Shown here one piece after another: positions 24,435 through 32,185 of a stretch of 64,000 bases of DNA. The position numbers were made by a program, and so were the translations under genes. The DNA comes from Streptomyces sp. A012304 (GTDB taxonomy: Bacteria; Actinomycetota; Actinomycetes; Streptomycetales; Streptomycetaceae). Position 1 is the stretch's first letter. The number at the start of each line of letters is the position of its first letter. A model generated the notes under the pieces. The model did not search any database. It worked only from the letters and a program-made list of their open reading frames with translations, and had not been told where the DNA came from. The stretch covers positions 147,465 through 211,464 of the forward strand of contig NZ_BQUN01000096.1 in NCBI RefSeq assembly GCF_026008495.1. Direction: 5' to 3'.

Positions 24435-26843
24435 ATGAGCGACCAGCCGCAGCCGCAACAGCCGTCCGAGGGGGCGTCCACGGAGCCCGGGCCGGCCGAG
24501 CCTGCCGAGGGCAAGAAGCCCAAGCGGCCCAAGCGCACGGGATGGCGCCGACTGCTGCCCACCTGGCGGATGGTGCTCGGCGCGTTCGTCCTCGGCACGC
24601 TGATCGTCGTCGGGCTGTTCTTCCTCGGCTACTCCATGGTGAAGATCCCGCCCGCCAACGCCCTCGCCACCAAGCAGAGCAACGTCTACCTGTACGCGGA
24701 CGGCACCGAGATCGCCCGCGACGGCCAGGTCAACCGGGAGAACGTCACCCTCGCGCAGATCTCCAAGGCCGCCCAGCACGCCGTACTGGCCGCCGAGGAC
24801 CGCGACTTCTACAGCGAGTCCGCCGTCGACCCCAAGGCGATGGTCCGCGCCGGCTGGAACACCGCCATGGGCAAGGGCAAGCAGTCCGGCTCCACGATCA
24901 CCCAGCAGTACGTGAAGAACTACTACCTGGCGCAGGAGCAGACCGTCACCCGCAAGGTGAAGGAGTTCTTCATCGCGATCAAGCTGGACCGCGAGCAGTC
25001 CAAGGAACGGATCCTGGAGGGCTACCTCAACACCAGCTACTTCGGCCGCAACGCCTACGGCATCCAGGCCGCCGCCCAGGCCTACTACGGCGTCGACGCC
25101 GCCGAGCTGACCGCCCCGCAGGGCGCCTACCTGGCCGCGCTGCTGAACGCCCCCAGCGAGTACGACGTCATCGCCCACCCGGAGAACCAGAAGGCCGCCG
25201 AGGCCCGCTGGAACTACGTCCTGGACGGCATGGTCACCAAGGGCTGGCTGGAGAAGTCCGAGCGCGAGGGCATGAAGTTCCCCACCCCGCGCGAGACCAG
25301 CGGCACCGACACCGGCATGTCCGGGCAGCGCGGCTACATCGTGCGGGCGATCAAGGACTACCTGATCAAGAACAAGGTGGTCGACGAGGACCAGCTCGAC
25401 GCCGGCGGCTACCGCATCACCACCACCCTGCAGAAGAAGAAGCAGGACGCCTTCGTCGACGCCGTCAACGACCAGCTGATGGCCAAGCTCGACAAGAAGA
25501 ACCGCAAGGTCGACACCTACGTCCGCGCGGGCGGCGCCGCCGTCGACCCCAAGACCGGCAAGGTCCTCGCGATGTACGGCGGCATCGACTACGTCAAGCA
25601 GTACACGAACAACGCCACCCGCCGGGACTTCCAGGTCGGCTCCACCTTCAAGCCGTTCGTGTTCACCTCGGCCGTCGAGAACGACTCCGAGACCCAGGAC
25701 GGCCGCCGGATCACCCCGAACACCATCTACGACGGCACCAACAAGCGCCCCGTGCAGGGCTGGAGCAGCGGCTACGACCCGGCCAACGAGGACGACGTCT
25801 CCTACGGCGACATCACCGTGCGCGAGGCCACCGACAAGTCGGTGAACTCGGTGTACGCGCAGATGGCCGTCGACGTCGGCCCCGAGAAGGTCAGGCAGAC
25901 CGCGGTCGAGCTGGGCCTGCCCACCGACACGCCCGAGCTCCAGCCGTACCCGTCGATCGCGCTGGGCGTGGCCACCGCGAGCGTCCTCGACATGGCGGAG
26001 GCGTACGCCACGCTCGCCAACCACGGCAAGCACGGCACGTACACCATGATCGAGAAGATCACCAAGGACGGCTCGGACGTCATCGAGCTGCCCGCGCAGA
26101 AGTCCTCGCAGGTCATCAGCCGCGAAGCCGCCGACACCACCACGAAGGTCCTGCAGAGCGTCGTCCAGAACGGCACCGCGACCGAGGCGCTGGCCGCGGG
26201 CCGCCCCGCCGCCGGCAAGACCGGCACCGCCGAGGAGGACACCGCCGCCTGGTTCGCCGGCTACACCCCGGACCTCGCCACGGTCGTCGCCGTGATGGGC
26301 CAGGACCCGGTCACCGCCGCCCACAAGTCGCTGTACGGCGCGCTGGGCCTGCCCCGTATGAACGGCGGCGGCGCGCCCACGCAGATCTGGGCGCAGTTCA
26401 CCAAGGAGGCCCTGGAGGGCACCCCGGTCAAGGACTTCGACCTCCAGCTCCAGGAGGGCGCCGACCAGATCGAGTACCCGCCGTCGGCCGAGCCGGAGGA
26501 GGAGCCCACCGAGGGCCAGGACGAGGACCCGACGAGCACGCCGGACGCCCCGTCCCCGGGCCAGAACCAGGGCCGCACCGACGGCGGCACCACCACCGGC
26601 GGCGGGACCACGGGCTCCACGACGACCGGCGGCACCACCGGCACGGGCGGCACGACCGACGGCGGCACCACCGGCGGCACCTCCGACGGCGGCGGCACCG
26701 GCGACACCACCACCAGTGGCGGCACGACCGGCGAGACGACCGACGGCGGCACCACGGGCGACACCTCGAACGGCGGGACCACGGGCCTGCCGGGCGGCGG
26801 CACGAGCCCACAGCTCACCACCCGCAGGCCCGTCGGTCAGTGA
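24435..26843 (+). CDS. Class A penicillin-binding protein (transglycosylase/transpeptidase)
   Basis: An 802-residue bifunctional peptidoglycan synthase. A membrane helix lies at about 44-66. The GT51 glycosyltransferase spans about 85-260 (AAEDRDFYSE, GSTITQQYVKN, ILEGYLNTSYFGR). The transpeptidase has STFKPF (Ser about 403), KSVN (SxN) and KTGTAEED (KTG about 596). The last 110 residues are a Gly/Thr-rich repetitive tail, unusual in length. Function: polymerising and cross-linking wall during growth or sporulation; S. coelicolor SCO2897 is the likely counterpart by context. AGGAG is 14 nt before ATG 24435; the longer frame to 24009 overlaps the ABC genes and is rejected. Confidence 0.93.
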   Translation: MSDQPQPQQPSEGASTEPGPAEPAEGKKPKRPKRTGWRRLLPTWRMVLGAFVLGTLIVVGLFFLGYSMVKIPPANALATKQSNVYLYADGTEIARDGQVNRENVTLAQISKAAQHAVLAAEDRDFYSESAVDPKAMVRAGWNTAMGKGKQSGSTITQQYVKNYYLAQEQTVTRKVKEFFIAIKLDREQSKERILEGYLNTSYFGRNAYGIQAAAQAYYGVDAAELTAPQGAYLAALLNAPSEYDVIAHPENQKAAEARWNYVLDGMVTKGWLEKSEREGMKFPTPRETSGTDTGMSGQRGYIVRAIKDYLIKNKVVDEDQLDAGGYRITTTLQKKKQDAFVDAVNDQLMAKLDKKNRKVDTYVRAGGAAVDPKTGKVLAMYGGIDYVKQYTNNATRRDFQVGSTFKPFVFTSAVENDSETQDGRRITPNTIYDGTNKRPVQGWSSGYDPANEDDVSYGDITVREATDKSVNSVYAQMAVDVGPEKVRQTAVELGLPTDTPELQPYPSIALGVATASVLDMAEAYATLANHGKHGTYTMIEKITKDGSDVIELPAQKSSQVISREAADTTTKVLQSVVQNGTATEALAAGRPAAGKTGTAEEDTAAWFAGYTPDLATVVAVMGQDPVTAAHKSLYGALGLPRMNGGGAPTQIWAQFTKEALEGTPVKDFDLQLQEGADQIEYPPSAEPEEEPTEGQDEDPTSTPDAPSPGQNQGRTDGGTTTGGGTTGSTTTGGTTGTGGTTDGGTTGGTSDGGGTGDTTTSGGTTGETTDGGTTGDTSNGGTTGLPGGGTSPQLTTRRPVGQ

Positions 26844-26971
26844 CCCGAGGTCGCCTTGAGCCCCACCACGGCGACCAGCAGCAGAACCACGAAGAAGATC
26901 CGCGCGGCGGTGGCCGGCTCCCTCAGCCACACCATCCCGACCACCGCCGCCCCGGCCGCCCCGATCCCGGT
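26837..26971 (-). pseudogene. C-terminal remnant of an SMR-family multidrug exporter
   Basis: The minus-strand frame reads TGIGAAGAAVVGMVWLREPA then TAARIFFVVLLLVAVVGLKA, the last two helices of EmrE/SugE-like exporters, ending in a stop that overlaps the last codons of the penicillin-binding protein gene. The first two helices are missing; upstream codons (back to a TTG at 26998) are not similar. A decayed gene. Confidence 0.7.
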
Positions 26972-27019
26972 ACGGCGCGTCTCGTCGGGTGCCTTCAAGC
27001 TAGCAAAGAAAGACGAAAA

Positions 27020-27045
27020 GGGCTGGTGACCACCGTCACCAGCCC
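27020..27045. terminator. Bidirectional terminator after the PBP gene
   Basis: GGGCTGGTGAC (27020-27030) and GTCACCAGCCC (27035-27045), an 11-bp perfect stem with a 4-nt loop, flanked by AAAA on the left and a run of T on the right. It works for the PBP gene and for the convergent GroES-like gene. Confidence 0.9.
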
Positions 27046-27061
27046 CTTTTTCGCCTTCGAT

Positions 27062-27409
27062 TCAGAGGTACAGTCCCGTCGAGTCCTCGGACCCCTCGAA
27101 GCGGTCCGCGGCCACCGCGTGCAGATCGCGTTCGCGCATCAGCACGTACGCGACGCCCCGCACCTCCACCTCGGCCCGGTCCTCCGGGTCGAACAGGACC
27201 CGGTCGCCCGGCTCCACGGTCCGTACGTTCTGCCCCACCGCGACGACCTCCGCCCACGCCAGCCGACGGCCCACGGCCGCCGTCGCGGGGATCAGGATGC
27301 CGCCGCCGGACCGCCGCTCGCCCTCGCTGGTGTCCTGCCGCACGAGGACACGGTCGTGCAGCATCCGAATGGGAAGCTTGTCGTGGTGCTCGTTTCTGTT
27401 ACCGCTCAC
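27062..27409 (-). CDS. GroES-like (Cpn10) co-chaperonin family protein
   Basis: A 115-residue protein of the cpn10 fold: RMLHDRVLVRQD, GGGILIPATAA, WAEVVAVGQNVRTVEPGDRV and a C-terminal YVLMRERDLHAV. It is a divergent GroES-like protein separate from a groES-groEL operon, common in Actinobacteria; whether it works with GroEL is unknown. The start GTG 27409 has no ribosome site, but TAGGTT stands 7 nt upstream, suggesting a leaderless mRNA. Confidence 0.85.
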   Translation of the reverse strand: MSGNRNEHHDKLPIRMLHDRVLVRQDTSEGERRSGGGILIPATAAVGRRLAWAEVVAVGQNVRTVEPGDRVLFDPEDRAEVEVRGVAYVLMRERDLHAVAADRFEGSEDSTGLYL

Positions 27410-27453
27410 GCCATCGAACCTACCTGCCTCAGCCGGACGGGCACCCCGCCGGG

Positions 27454-27783
27454 TCAGTCCTTACGACGCCGGGTACCCAGGGCCAGCAGCCCCACGAGCC
27501 CGACCACGACCAGGGCGACCGGCACGACCCGCTCCAGCCGGGGCGCGCCCTCCTCGTCCACGAACTGCGCCTTCACATCGCTCACGACCCGGTTGACCTG
27601 GACGTAGGTCTTACCGAGGGTGTGGTCGACGTTGGCGACGACCTTGGCCTTGGCATCCCCGACGATCGTCCTGGGGTGCACGCGCACCCCGATCTCGTCG
27701 AGCGTCTCGGCCAGCTTTTCACGGCGGCGCCTGATGTCCGCCTCGATCTGCGCCGGGGTTCTGGTGTCCGACGTGTCCGCCAC
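27454..27783 (-). CDS. DUF3618 membrane-anchored protein
   Basis: A 109-residue protein with the DUF3618 pattern at the start (TPAQIEADIRRRREKLAETL, then DEIGVRVHP) followed by a coiled region and a single C-terminal transmembrane helix (VALVVVGLVGLLALG) before the basic end RRRKD. It probably anchors on the inner face of the membrane. GGAGG is 7 nt before the GTG. The divergent bcp gene starts 99 bp away. Confidence 0.87.
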   Translation of the reverse strand: MADTSDTRTPAQIEADIRRRREKLAETLDEIGVRVHPRTIVGDAKAKVVANVDHTLGKTYVQVNRVVSDVKAQFVDEEGAPRLERVVPVALVVVGLVGLLALGTRRRKD

Positions 27784-27882
27784 GGTGGGGCCTCCGGTGA
27801 GCCGATACCTGCTGCTTGTTCTGGACAGTCTGTCAGCTCGGCCCGGGCCCGCACCGTCAGGACCCCCGGTTACGCTGGACCG

Positions 27883-28350
27883 ATGAGCGAGCGACTCCAG
27901 CCCGGGGACGTGGCCCCCGCCTTCACCCTCCCCGACGCCGACGGCAACGAGGTGTCCCTGTCGGACCGCAAGGGCCGCAAGGTCATCGTCTACTTCTACC
28001 CGGCGGCCCTCACCCCCGGGTGCACCAAGCAGGCCTGCGACTTCACCGACAACCTCGACGTCCTGGCCGGCGCCGGGTACGACGTCATCGGCATCTCCCC
28101 GGACAGCCCCGAGAAGCTGGCCAAGTTCCGCGACAAGGAGTCCCTGCGGGTCACCCTGCTGGCCGACCCCGACAAGAAGGTCCTCGACGCGTACGGCGCC
28201 TTCGGCGAGAAGAAGAACTACGGCAAGACGTACCTGGGCGTCATCCGCTCCACGATCGTCGTCGACGAACAGGGCAAGGTCGAACGCGCCCTGTACAACG
28301 TCCGCGCGACGGGCCACGTAGCCAAGATCATCAAGGACCTGGGCATCTGA
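27883..28350 (+). CDS. bcp: Thioredoxin-dependent peroxiredoxin, Bcp/PrxQ type
   Basis: A 155-residue peroxidase. The peroxidatic Cys is in ALTPGCTKQACDF (about Cys46), and the second Cys five residues on gives the PrxQ disulfide; the usual PxxxT/C context is P-G-C. The AhpC/TSA fold continues with VIGISPDSPEKLAKF and SLRVTLLADPDKKV. It reduces hydroperoxides using thioredoxin. TACGCT lies 6 nt before the ATG with no Shine-Dalgarno, suggesting a leaderless transcript. Confidence 0.93.
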   Translation: MSERLQPGDVAPAFTLPDADGNEVSLSDRKGRKVIVYFYPAALTPGCTKQACDFTDNLDVLAGAGYDVIGISPDSPEKLAKFRDKESLRVTLLADPDKKVLDAYGAFGEKKNYGKTYLGVIRSTIVVDEQGKVERALYNVRATGHVAKIIKDLGI

Positions 28351-28484
28351 GCCCTCCCCCCTCCAGGCGGCCCGCCCCGGCACCCCCCGGCGCGGGCCGC
28401 TCCCCGTCCCCCACGTGACCACCCACCGCCCGCTTCGTTACTCCGTACGGATCACGAACGAGTGGACGAACAAGGGAGGGGACG

Positions 28485-29147
28485 ATGGGGACCGGTGTCT
28501 ACACCAAGGAGCGGCTTCATGAGGCGGCCCGGAGTGCTCGGACGCTGTCGGAGGCGTGCGAAAGTCTGGGCGTGGAGCCGAAGAGCTGGAAGCGGCGGTA
28601 CGTCTACGAGCGGATGAAGAAGCTCGGGGTCGATGTGTCGCACTTCGAGCGGGAGGGCGCCAAGTGGACCAGGGAGATTCTTGAGCCCGTGGTCGCGGCT
28701 TCGACGAGCGTCAACGAAGTCCTGCGGCGGCTCGGGCTCGATGTGGTCGGCGGCCATCACACGAACATCTCCCGACGCATCAAGGCCTACGGGCTCGACA
28801 CTTCGCATTTCTCGCCCGTGGCCCGCACGGAGCGGCAGCGGTACGGCCAGCGGCGCCGGACGGCCGAGGAGATTCTCGTCGAGAACACGTCGGCTCATGC
28901 CCGGCGCGTGCCGGGCAGCCGTCTGAAGCGCGCGCTGCGCGAGTCGGGCGTCGACGAACGCTGTGCCCTGTGCGGGATCGACGGGGTCTGGCTCGGGGAG
29001 CCGCTGCCCTTGGAGGTCGATCACATCGACGGCGACTGGCGGAACAACCGGATCGAGAACCTGCGGCTGCTCTGCCCCAACTGCCACTCCACGACGGACA
29101 GCTATCGGGGGCGCGCCAAGGCCCGTGCGCGGGAGCGCGCCTCATGA
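28485..29147 (+). CDS. HNH endonuclease with duplicated DNA-binding-like modules
   Basis: A 220-residue protein. Two copies of a module (about 16-58 and 70-117) share the pattern of an EVLRRLG-like helix, then a R-I/M-K-x-x-G-x-D-x-SHF ending. Phage-type HNH nucleases often use such repeats to bind DNA. The C-terminal HNH has CALCG, LPLEVDHIDGDWRNN, ENLRLLCPNCHS. The nuclease is probably zinc-structured with His as general base. The ATG of the next gene overlaps its stop (ATGA). It stands just upstream of a tRNA, a common landing site of mobile DNA. No target known. Confidence 0.82.
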   Translation: MGTGVYTKERLHEAARSARTLSEACESLGVEPKSWKRRYVYERMKKLGVDVSHFEREGAKWTREILEPVVAASTSVNEVLRRLGLDVVGGHHTNISRRIKAYGLDTSHFSPVARTERQRYGQRRRTAEEILVENTSAHARRVPGSRLKRALRESGVDERCALCGIDGVWLGEPLPLEVDHIDGDWRNNRIENLRLLCPNCHSTTDSYRGRAKARARERAS

Positions 29148-29668
29148 GCGGCGGTAAGCGATCCCGCCGCGCCTGGTGCAGGGTGCCCCGCCCCACCCCC
29201 GGGGAGTTGCGTACGGCGGTCGCCGGATCGACCTCGCTCGCGGAGGTGCTGCGCCGTCTGGGCCGCCCCGACAGCGGTGCACAACGTGCGCTGCTCCGCG
29301 GGTGGATCGCCGAGGAACGGATCATGACCTCGCACTTTCTCGGCCAGGCGAACAGGCGAGGCAAGCCGAGCGCGAACGCCAAGCACCCCGATGAGGTGCT
29401 GGTGCGGCACGACGGCACCCGCCGGACGGCGACCAAGCGCCTCTATCGAGCGCTTGTCGAGGTGGGCGTGGCAGAGCAGTGTGCTCGGTGCGGCATCGGC
29501 CCCGAGTGGCTCGGCAAGCCACTGACCCTGGAGGTCGATCACATCAACGGCGACTGGAGTGACGACCGGCGGGAGAACCTGCGGTTGCTGTGCCCCAACT
29601 GCCATGCCGTGACCACCACCTGGTGCCGAGGCGGCCGGCGACCACGAGTGCCCCGCGGCGCCCAGTAG
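29144..29668 (+). CDS. Second HNH endonuclease, paralogous to the previous gene
   Basis: A 174-residue protein sharing the single module (STSLAEVLRRLG and MTSHFLGQANRRG) and the HNH core (CARCG, LTLEVDHINGDWSDDRRENL, LLCPNCH). It overlaps the previous gene by 4 nt (ATGA), so the two are translationally coupled. Its stop TAG lies in a TAGAGT that could serve as -10 for the downstream tRNA. Confidence 0.82.
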   Translation: MSGGKRSRRAWCRVPRPTPGELRTAVAGSTSLAEVLRRLGRPDSGAQRALLRGWIAEERIMTSHFLGQANRRGKPSANAKHPDEVLVRHDGTRRTATKRLYRALVEVGVAEQCARCGIGPEWLGKPLTLEVDHINGDWSDDRRENLRLLCPNCHAVTTTWCRGGRRPRVPRGAQ

Positions 29669-29683
29669 AGTAGGCAGCGCTGC

Positions 29684-29758
29684 GGGCCCGTACCCCAGCT
29701 GGCAAGAGGGCGCCGGTTTAGGTCCGGTGTGTCGTGGGTTCGAGTCCCACCGGGCCCA
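29684..29758 (+). tRNA. tRNA with anticodon UAG, short variable loop (annotated type: Leu, atypical)
   Basis: The fold is clear: acceptor GGGCCCG/CGGGCCC, D stem CCC/GGG, anticodon stem GCCGG/CCGGT around TTTAGGT giving anticodon UAG, T-arm GTGGG-TTCGAGT-CCCAC and discriminator A. UAG reads CUA (Leu). Bacterial tRNA-Leu normally has a long variable arm, but here it is only five bases (GTGTC). CCA is not encoded. Either a non-standard Leu tRNA or one with another use. Confidence 0.85.
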
Positions 29759-29760
29759 CA

Positions 29761-29794
29761 GCGAAGGGACCGTCCGCCAGGGCGGTCCCTTCGC
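29761..29794. terminator. Terminator between tRNA and rdgB
   Basis: Perfect 12-bp stem: GCGAAGGGACCG (29761-29772) and CGGTCCCTTCGC (29783-29794), loop of 10. Shared by the tRNA on the plus strand and rdgB on the minus strand. Confidence 0.9.
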
Positions 29795-29798
29795 TTGT

Positions 29799-30401
29799 TC
29801 AGCCCAGCAGGTCCCGTACCACCGGTACCAGGGACCGGAACGCCTTGCCGCGGTGGCTGATGGCGTTTTTTTCTTCGGGGGTCAGTTCGGCGCAGGTGCG
29901 GGTTTCGTGTTCGGGCTGGAGGATCGGGTCGTAGCCGAAGCCGTTGACGCCGACGGGGGCGTGGCGCAGGACGCCGCGCAGGCGGCCCTCGACGACGCGT
30001 TCCGTGCCGTCGGGCAGGGCGAGGGCGGCGGCGCAGGCGAAGTGGGCGCCCCGGTGTTCGTCGGCGATGTCCGACAGCTGGGCGAGGAGGAGTTCCAGGT
30101 TCGCCTTGTCGTCGCCGTGGCGGCCGGACCAGCGGGCCGAGAAGATTCCGGGGGCGCCGCCCAGTACGTCGACGCAGAGGCCGGAGTCGTCGGCGACGGC
30201 GGGCAGGCCCGTCGCCCGCGCGAGGGCGTGGGCCTTGAGCAGGGCGTTCTCGGCGAAGGTGACGCCGGTCTCCTTGACGTCGGGGACGTCGGGGTAGGCG
30301 TCCGCGCCGACGAGGTCGTGGGGCAGGCCCGCGTCGGCGAGGATCGACCTGAGTTCGGTGATCTTTCCGGTGTTGCGGGTGGCGAGGATCAGGCGGGTCA
30401 T
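29799..30401 (-). CDS. rdgB: RdgB/HAM1-family XTP/dITP pyrophosphatase
   Basis: A 200-residue housecleaning enzyme that removes non-canonical purine triphosphates (XTP, dITP) from the nucleotide pool. Family motifs are TRNTGK near the start, ETGVTFAENALLKA, VADDSGLCVD, NGFGYDPI and SHRGKA near the end. It lies just upstream, in the direction of transcription, from nothing else on the same strand; the gene before it in this orientation is the lipoprotein and rph. rph-rdgB adjacency is conserved in Actinobacteria. Confidence 0.95.
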   Translation of the reverse strand: MTRLILATRNTGKITELRSILADAGLPHDLVGADAYPDVPDVKETGVTFAENALLKAHALARATGLPAVADDSGLCVDVLGGAPGIFSARWSGRHGDDKANLELLLAQLSDIADEHRGAHFACAAALALPDGTERVVEGRLRGVLRHAPVGVNGFGYDPILQPEHETRTCAELTPEEKNAISHRGKAFRSLVPVVRDLLG

Positions 30402-30435
30402 GGCCCCCAGTATCGCGGGGGCCGGTGCCGGCCGC

Positions 30436-30846
30436 TTACGGGGTGCAGACCTTCGTCAGTTCGCCGGCCGCGTCGGTGACCGGGCTGAGGTCGGGCGTGG
30501 TGTCGCCGCCGTCGACGGCCGTGCGGACGTTGGTGACGGCCTCGCGCAGGTCGTCCACCGCCTTGTTGACGTCGGTGTCGTCCGTCCTGTCGCCGATCTT
30601 GTCGAGGTTCTTCTCGATGGAGGTGAGGGACTCGTCGAGCTGCGTGGGGTCGTTCGCGGCGTTCTCCACGGCCTGCTGGAGGTCGGTGACGCTGTCGGCG
30701 ATGGCGTCGGCGGTGGCGACGCAGTCGAGCGCCTTGTTGACGGCGTCGCAGCCGGTGGTCGTCAGGCCGACGGTGAGGGCCACGGCGGCCGTGGCGGCGG
30801 CGATGGCGGTGCGGCGGCCCCGGTGGCGTACTCGGCTCGCGGACAT
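30436..30846 (-). CDS. Secreted or lipoprotein-like helical protein
   Basis: A 136-residue protein with a signal-like N-terminus (basic start, Ala-rich core, then TTTGCD which could be a weak lipobox). The rest is acidic, mostly helical with a heptad-like spacing of hydrophobics (ADSVTDLQQAVENAAND, LDKIGDR, VDDLREAVTNVRTAV). GGGGAGGA precedes the ATG. Conserved-looking but unknown. Confidence 0.7.
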   Translation of the reverse strand: MSASRVRHRGRRTAIAAATAAVALTVGLTTTGCDAVNKALDCVATADAIADSVTDLQQAVENAANDPTQLDESLTSIEKNLDKIGDRTDDTDVNKAVDDLREAVTNVRTAVDGGDTTPDLSPVTDAAGELTKVCTP

Positions 30847-30980
30847 GGCTGTGTTCCTCCCCTAGTGCAGGCCCCGGGGGCCCCCGTGTGTGCGGCCGTG
30901 GTGCCGCCGTCGTGTACTGCCCAAGACGCCGTCGCGGGCGGCGGGGTTGCCGCGCGCGGCGGCCGTCTTTGGGACGCTCT

Positions 30981-31718
<738 letters not shown>

Positions 31719-31745
31719 GGCGCCGAGCCTAGCCGGAGATGCGGA

Positions 31746-31777
31746 AGGGGCTCCTCCCCCGGTGGGGAGGGGCCCCT
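31746..31777 (-). terminator. Hairpin after the EIIB gene
   Basis: AGGGGCTCCTCCCC (31746-31759) pairs with GGGGAGGGGCCCCT (31764-31777) with one mismatch, just beyond the stop of the EIIB gene at 31798 on the minus strand. Confidence 0.7.
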
Positions 31778-31797
31778 CGCGTGCGGTGAGCGTGGGC

Positions 31798-32031
31798 TCA
31801 CATCATGTCTTCGATCTCCGCGGCGATCGGGTCGGCGTCGGTGCCGATGACGACCTGGACGGCGGTGCCCATCTTGACGACGCCGTGGGCGCCGGCGGCC
31901 TTGAGCGCGGTCTCGTCGACCAGCGAGGGGTCGGAGACCTCGGTGCGCAGTCGCGTGATGCAGCCCTCGATCTCCTCGATGTTGTCGATGCCACCGAGTC
32001 CGGCGACGATCTTCTCAGCCTTGCTGGCCAT
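31798..32031 (-). CDS. nagF: PTS EIIB domain protein for N-acetylglucosamine
   Basis: A 77-residue phosphocarrier. The phosphoryl-accepting Cys is in EEIEGCITRLRTEV (about Cys26), followed by the typical VDETALKAAGAHGVV of glucose/GlcNAc EIIB. It passes phosphate from EIIA to the incoming sugar. GGGAGAAGG precedes the ATG. Divergent from nagE1, which has a DasR-type site in between. The arrangement matches nagF-nagE1-nagE2 of S. coelicolor. Confidence 0.9.
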   Translation of the reverse strand: MASKAEKIVAGLGGIDNIEEIEGCITRLRTEVSDPSLVDETALKAAGAHGVVKMGTAVQVVIGTDADPIAAEIEDMM

Positions 32032-32151
32032 GGCCTTCTCCCTGAATTCCCTTACCGCTTTGTCGCAGTAACCCACAGTTGGCTCAACTTTGCGAGCGAT
32101 CGCGCTGGATGTACCGAAAGATGACGTCACAGCAACGAAATCGTCCGTAGC

Positions 32152-32163
32152 TGGTCTACACCA
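32152..32163. promoter_or_regulatory. DasR-responsive element (dre)
   Basis: TGGTCTACACCA between nagF and nagE1 differs by one or two bases from the dre core TGGTCTAGACCA known for the GntR-family regulator DasR, which is released by GlcN-6-P. It lies 22 nt before nagE1 and about 120 nt before nagF, so could govern both. Confidence 0.8.
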
Positions 32164-32185
32164 CCTGACAGGCGGTCGCCAAACC

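Noticed and set aside
24303..26930. An 875-codon minus-strand frame opposite the penicillin-binding protein
   Set aside because: Mirror of a GC-rich gene with low-complexity content; no motifs or ribosome site.
29684..29758. Interpreting the tRNA as an amber suppressor
   Set aside because: Anticodon UAG pairs with CUA, not with the UAG stop codon.
28485..29758. An integrated element at the tRNA
   Set aside because: No integrase, no repeated tRNA 3' end and no phage genes in the window.
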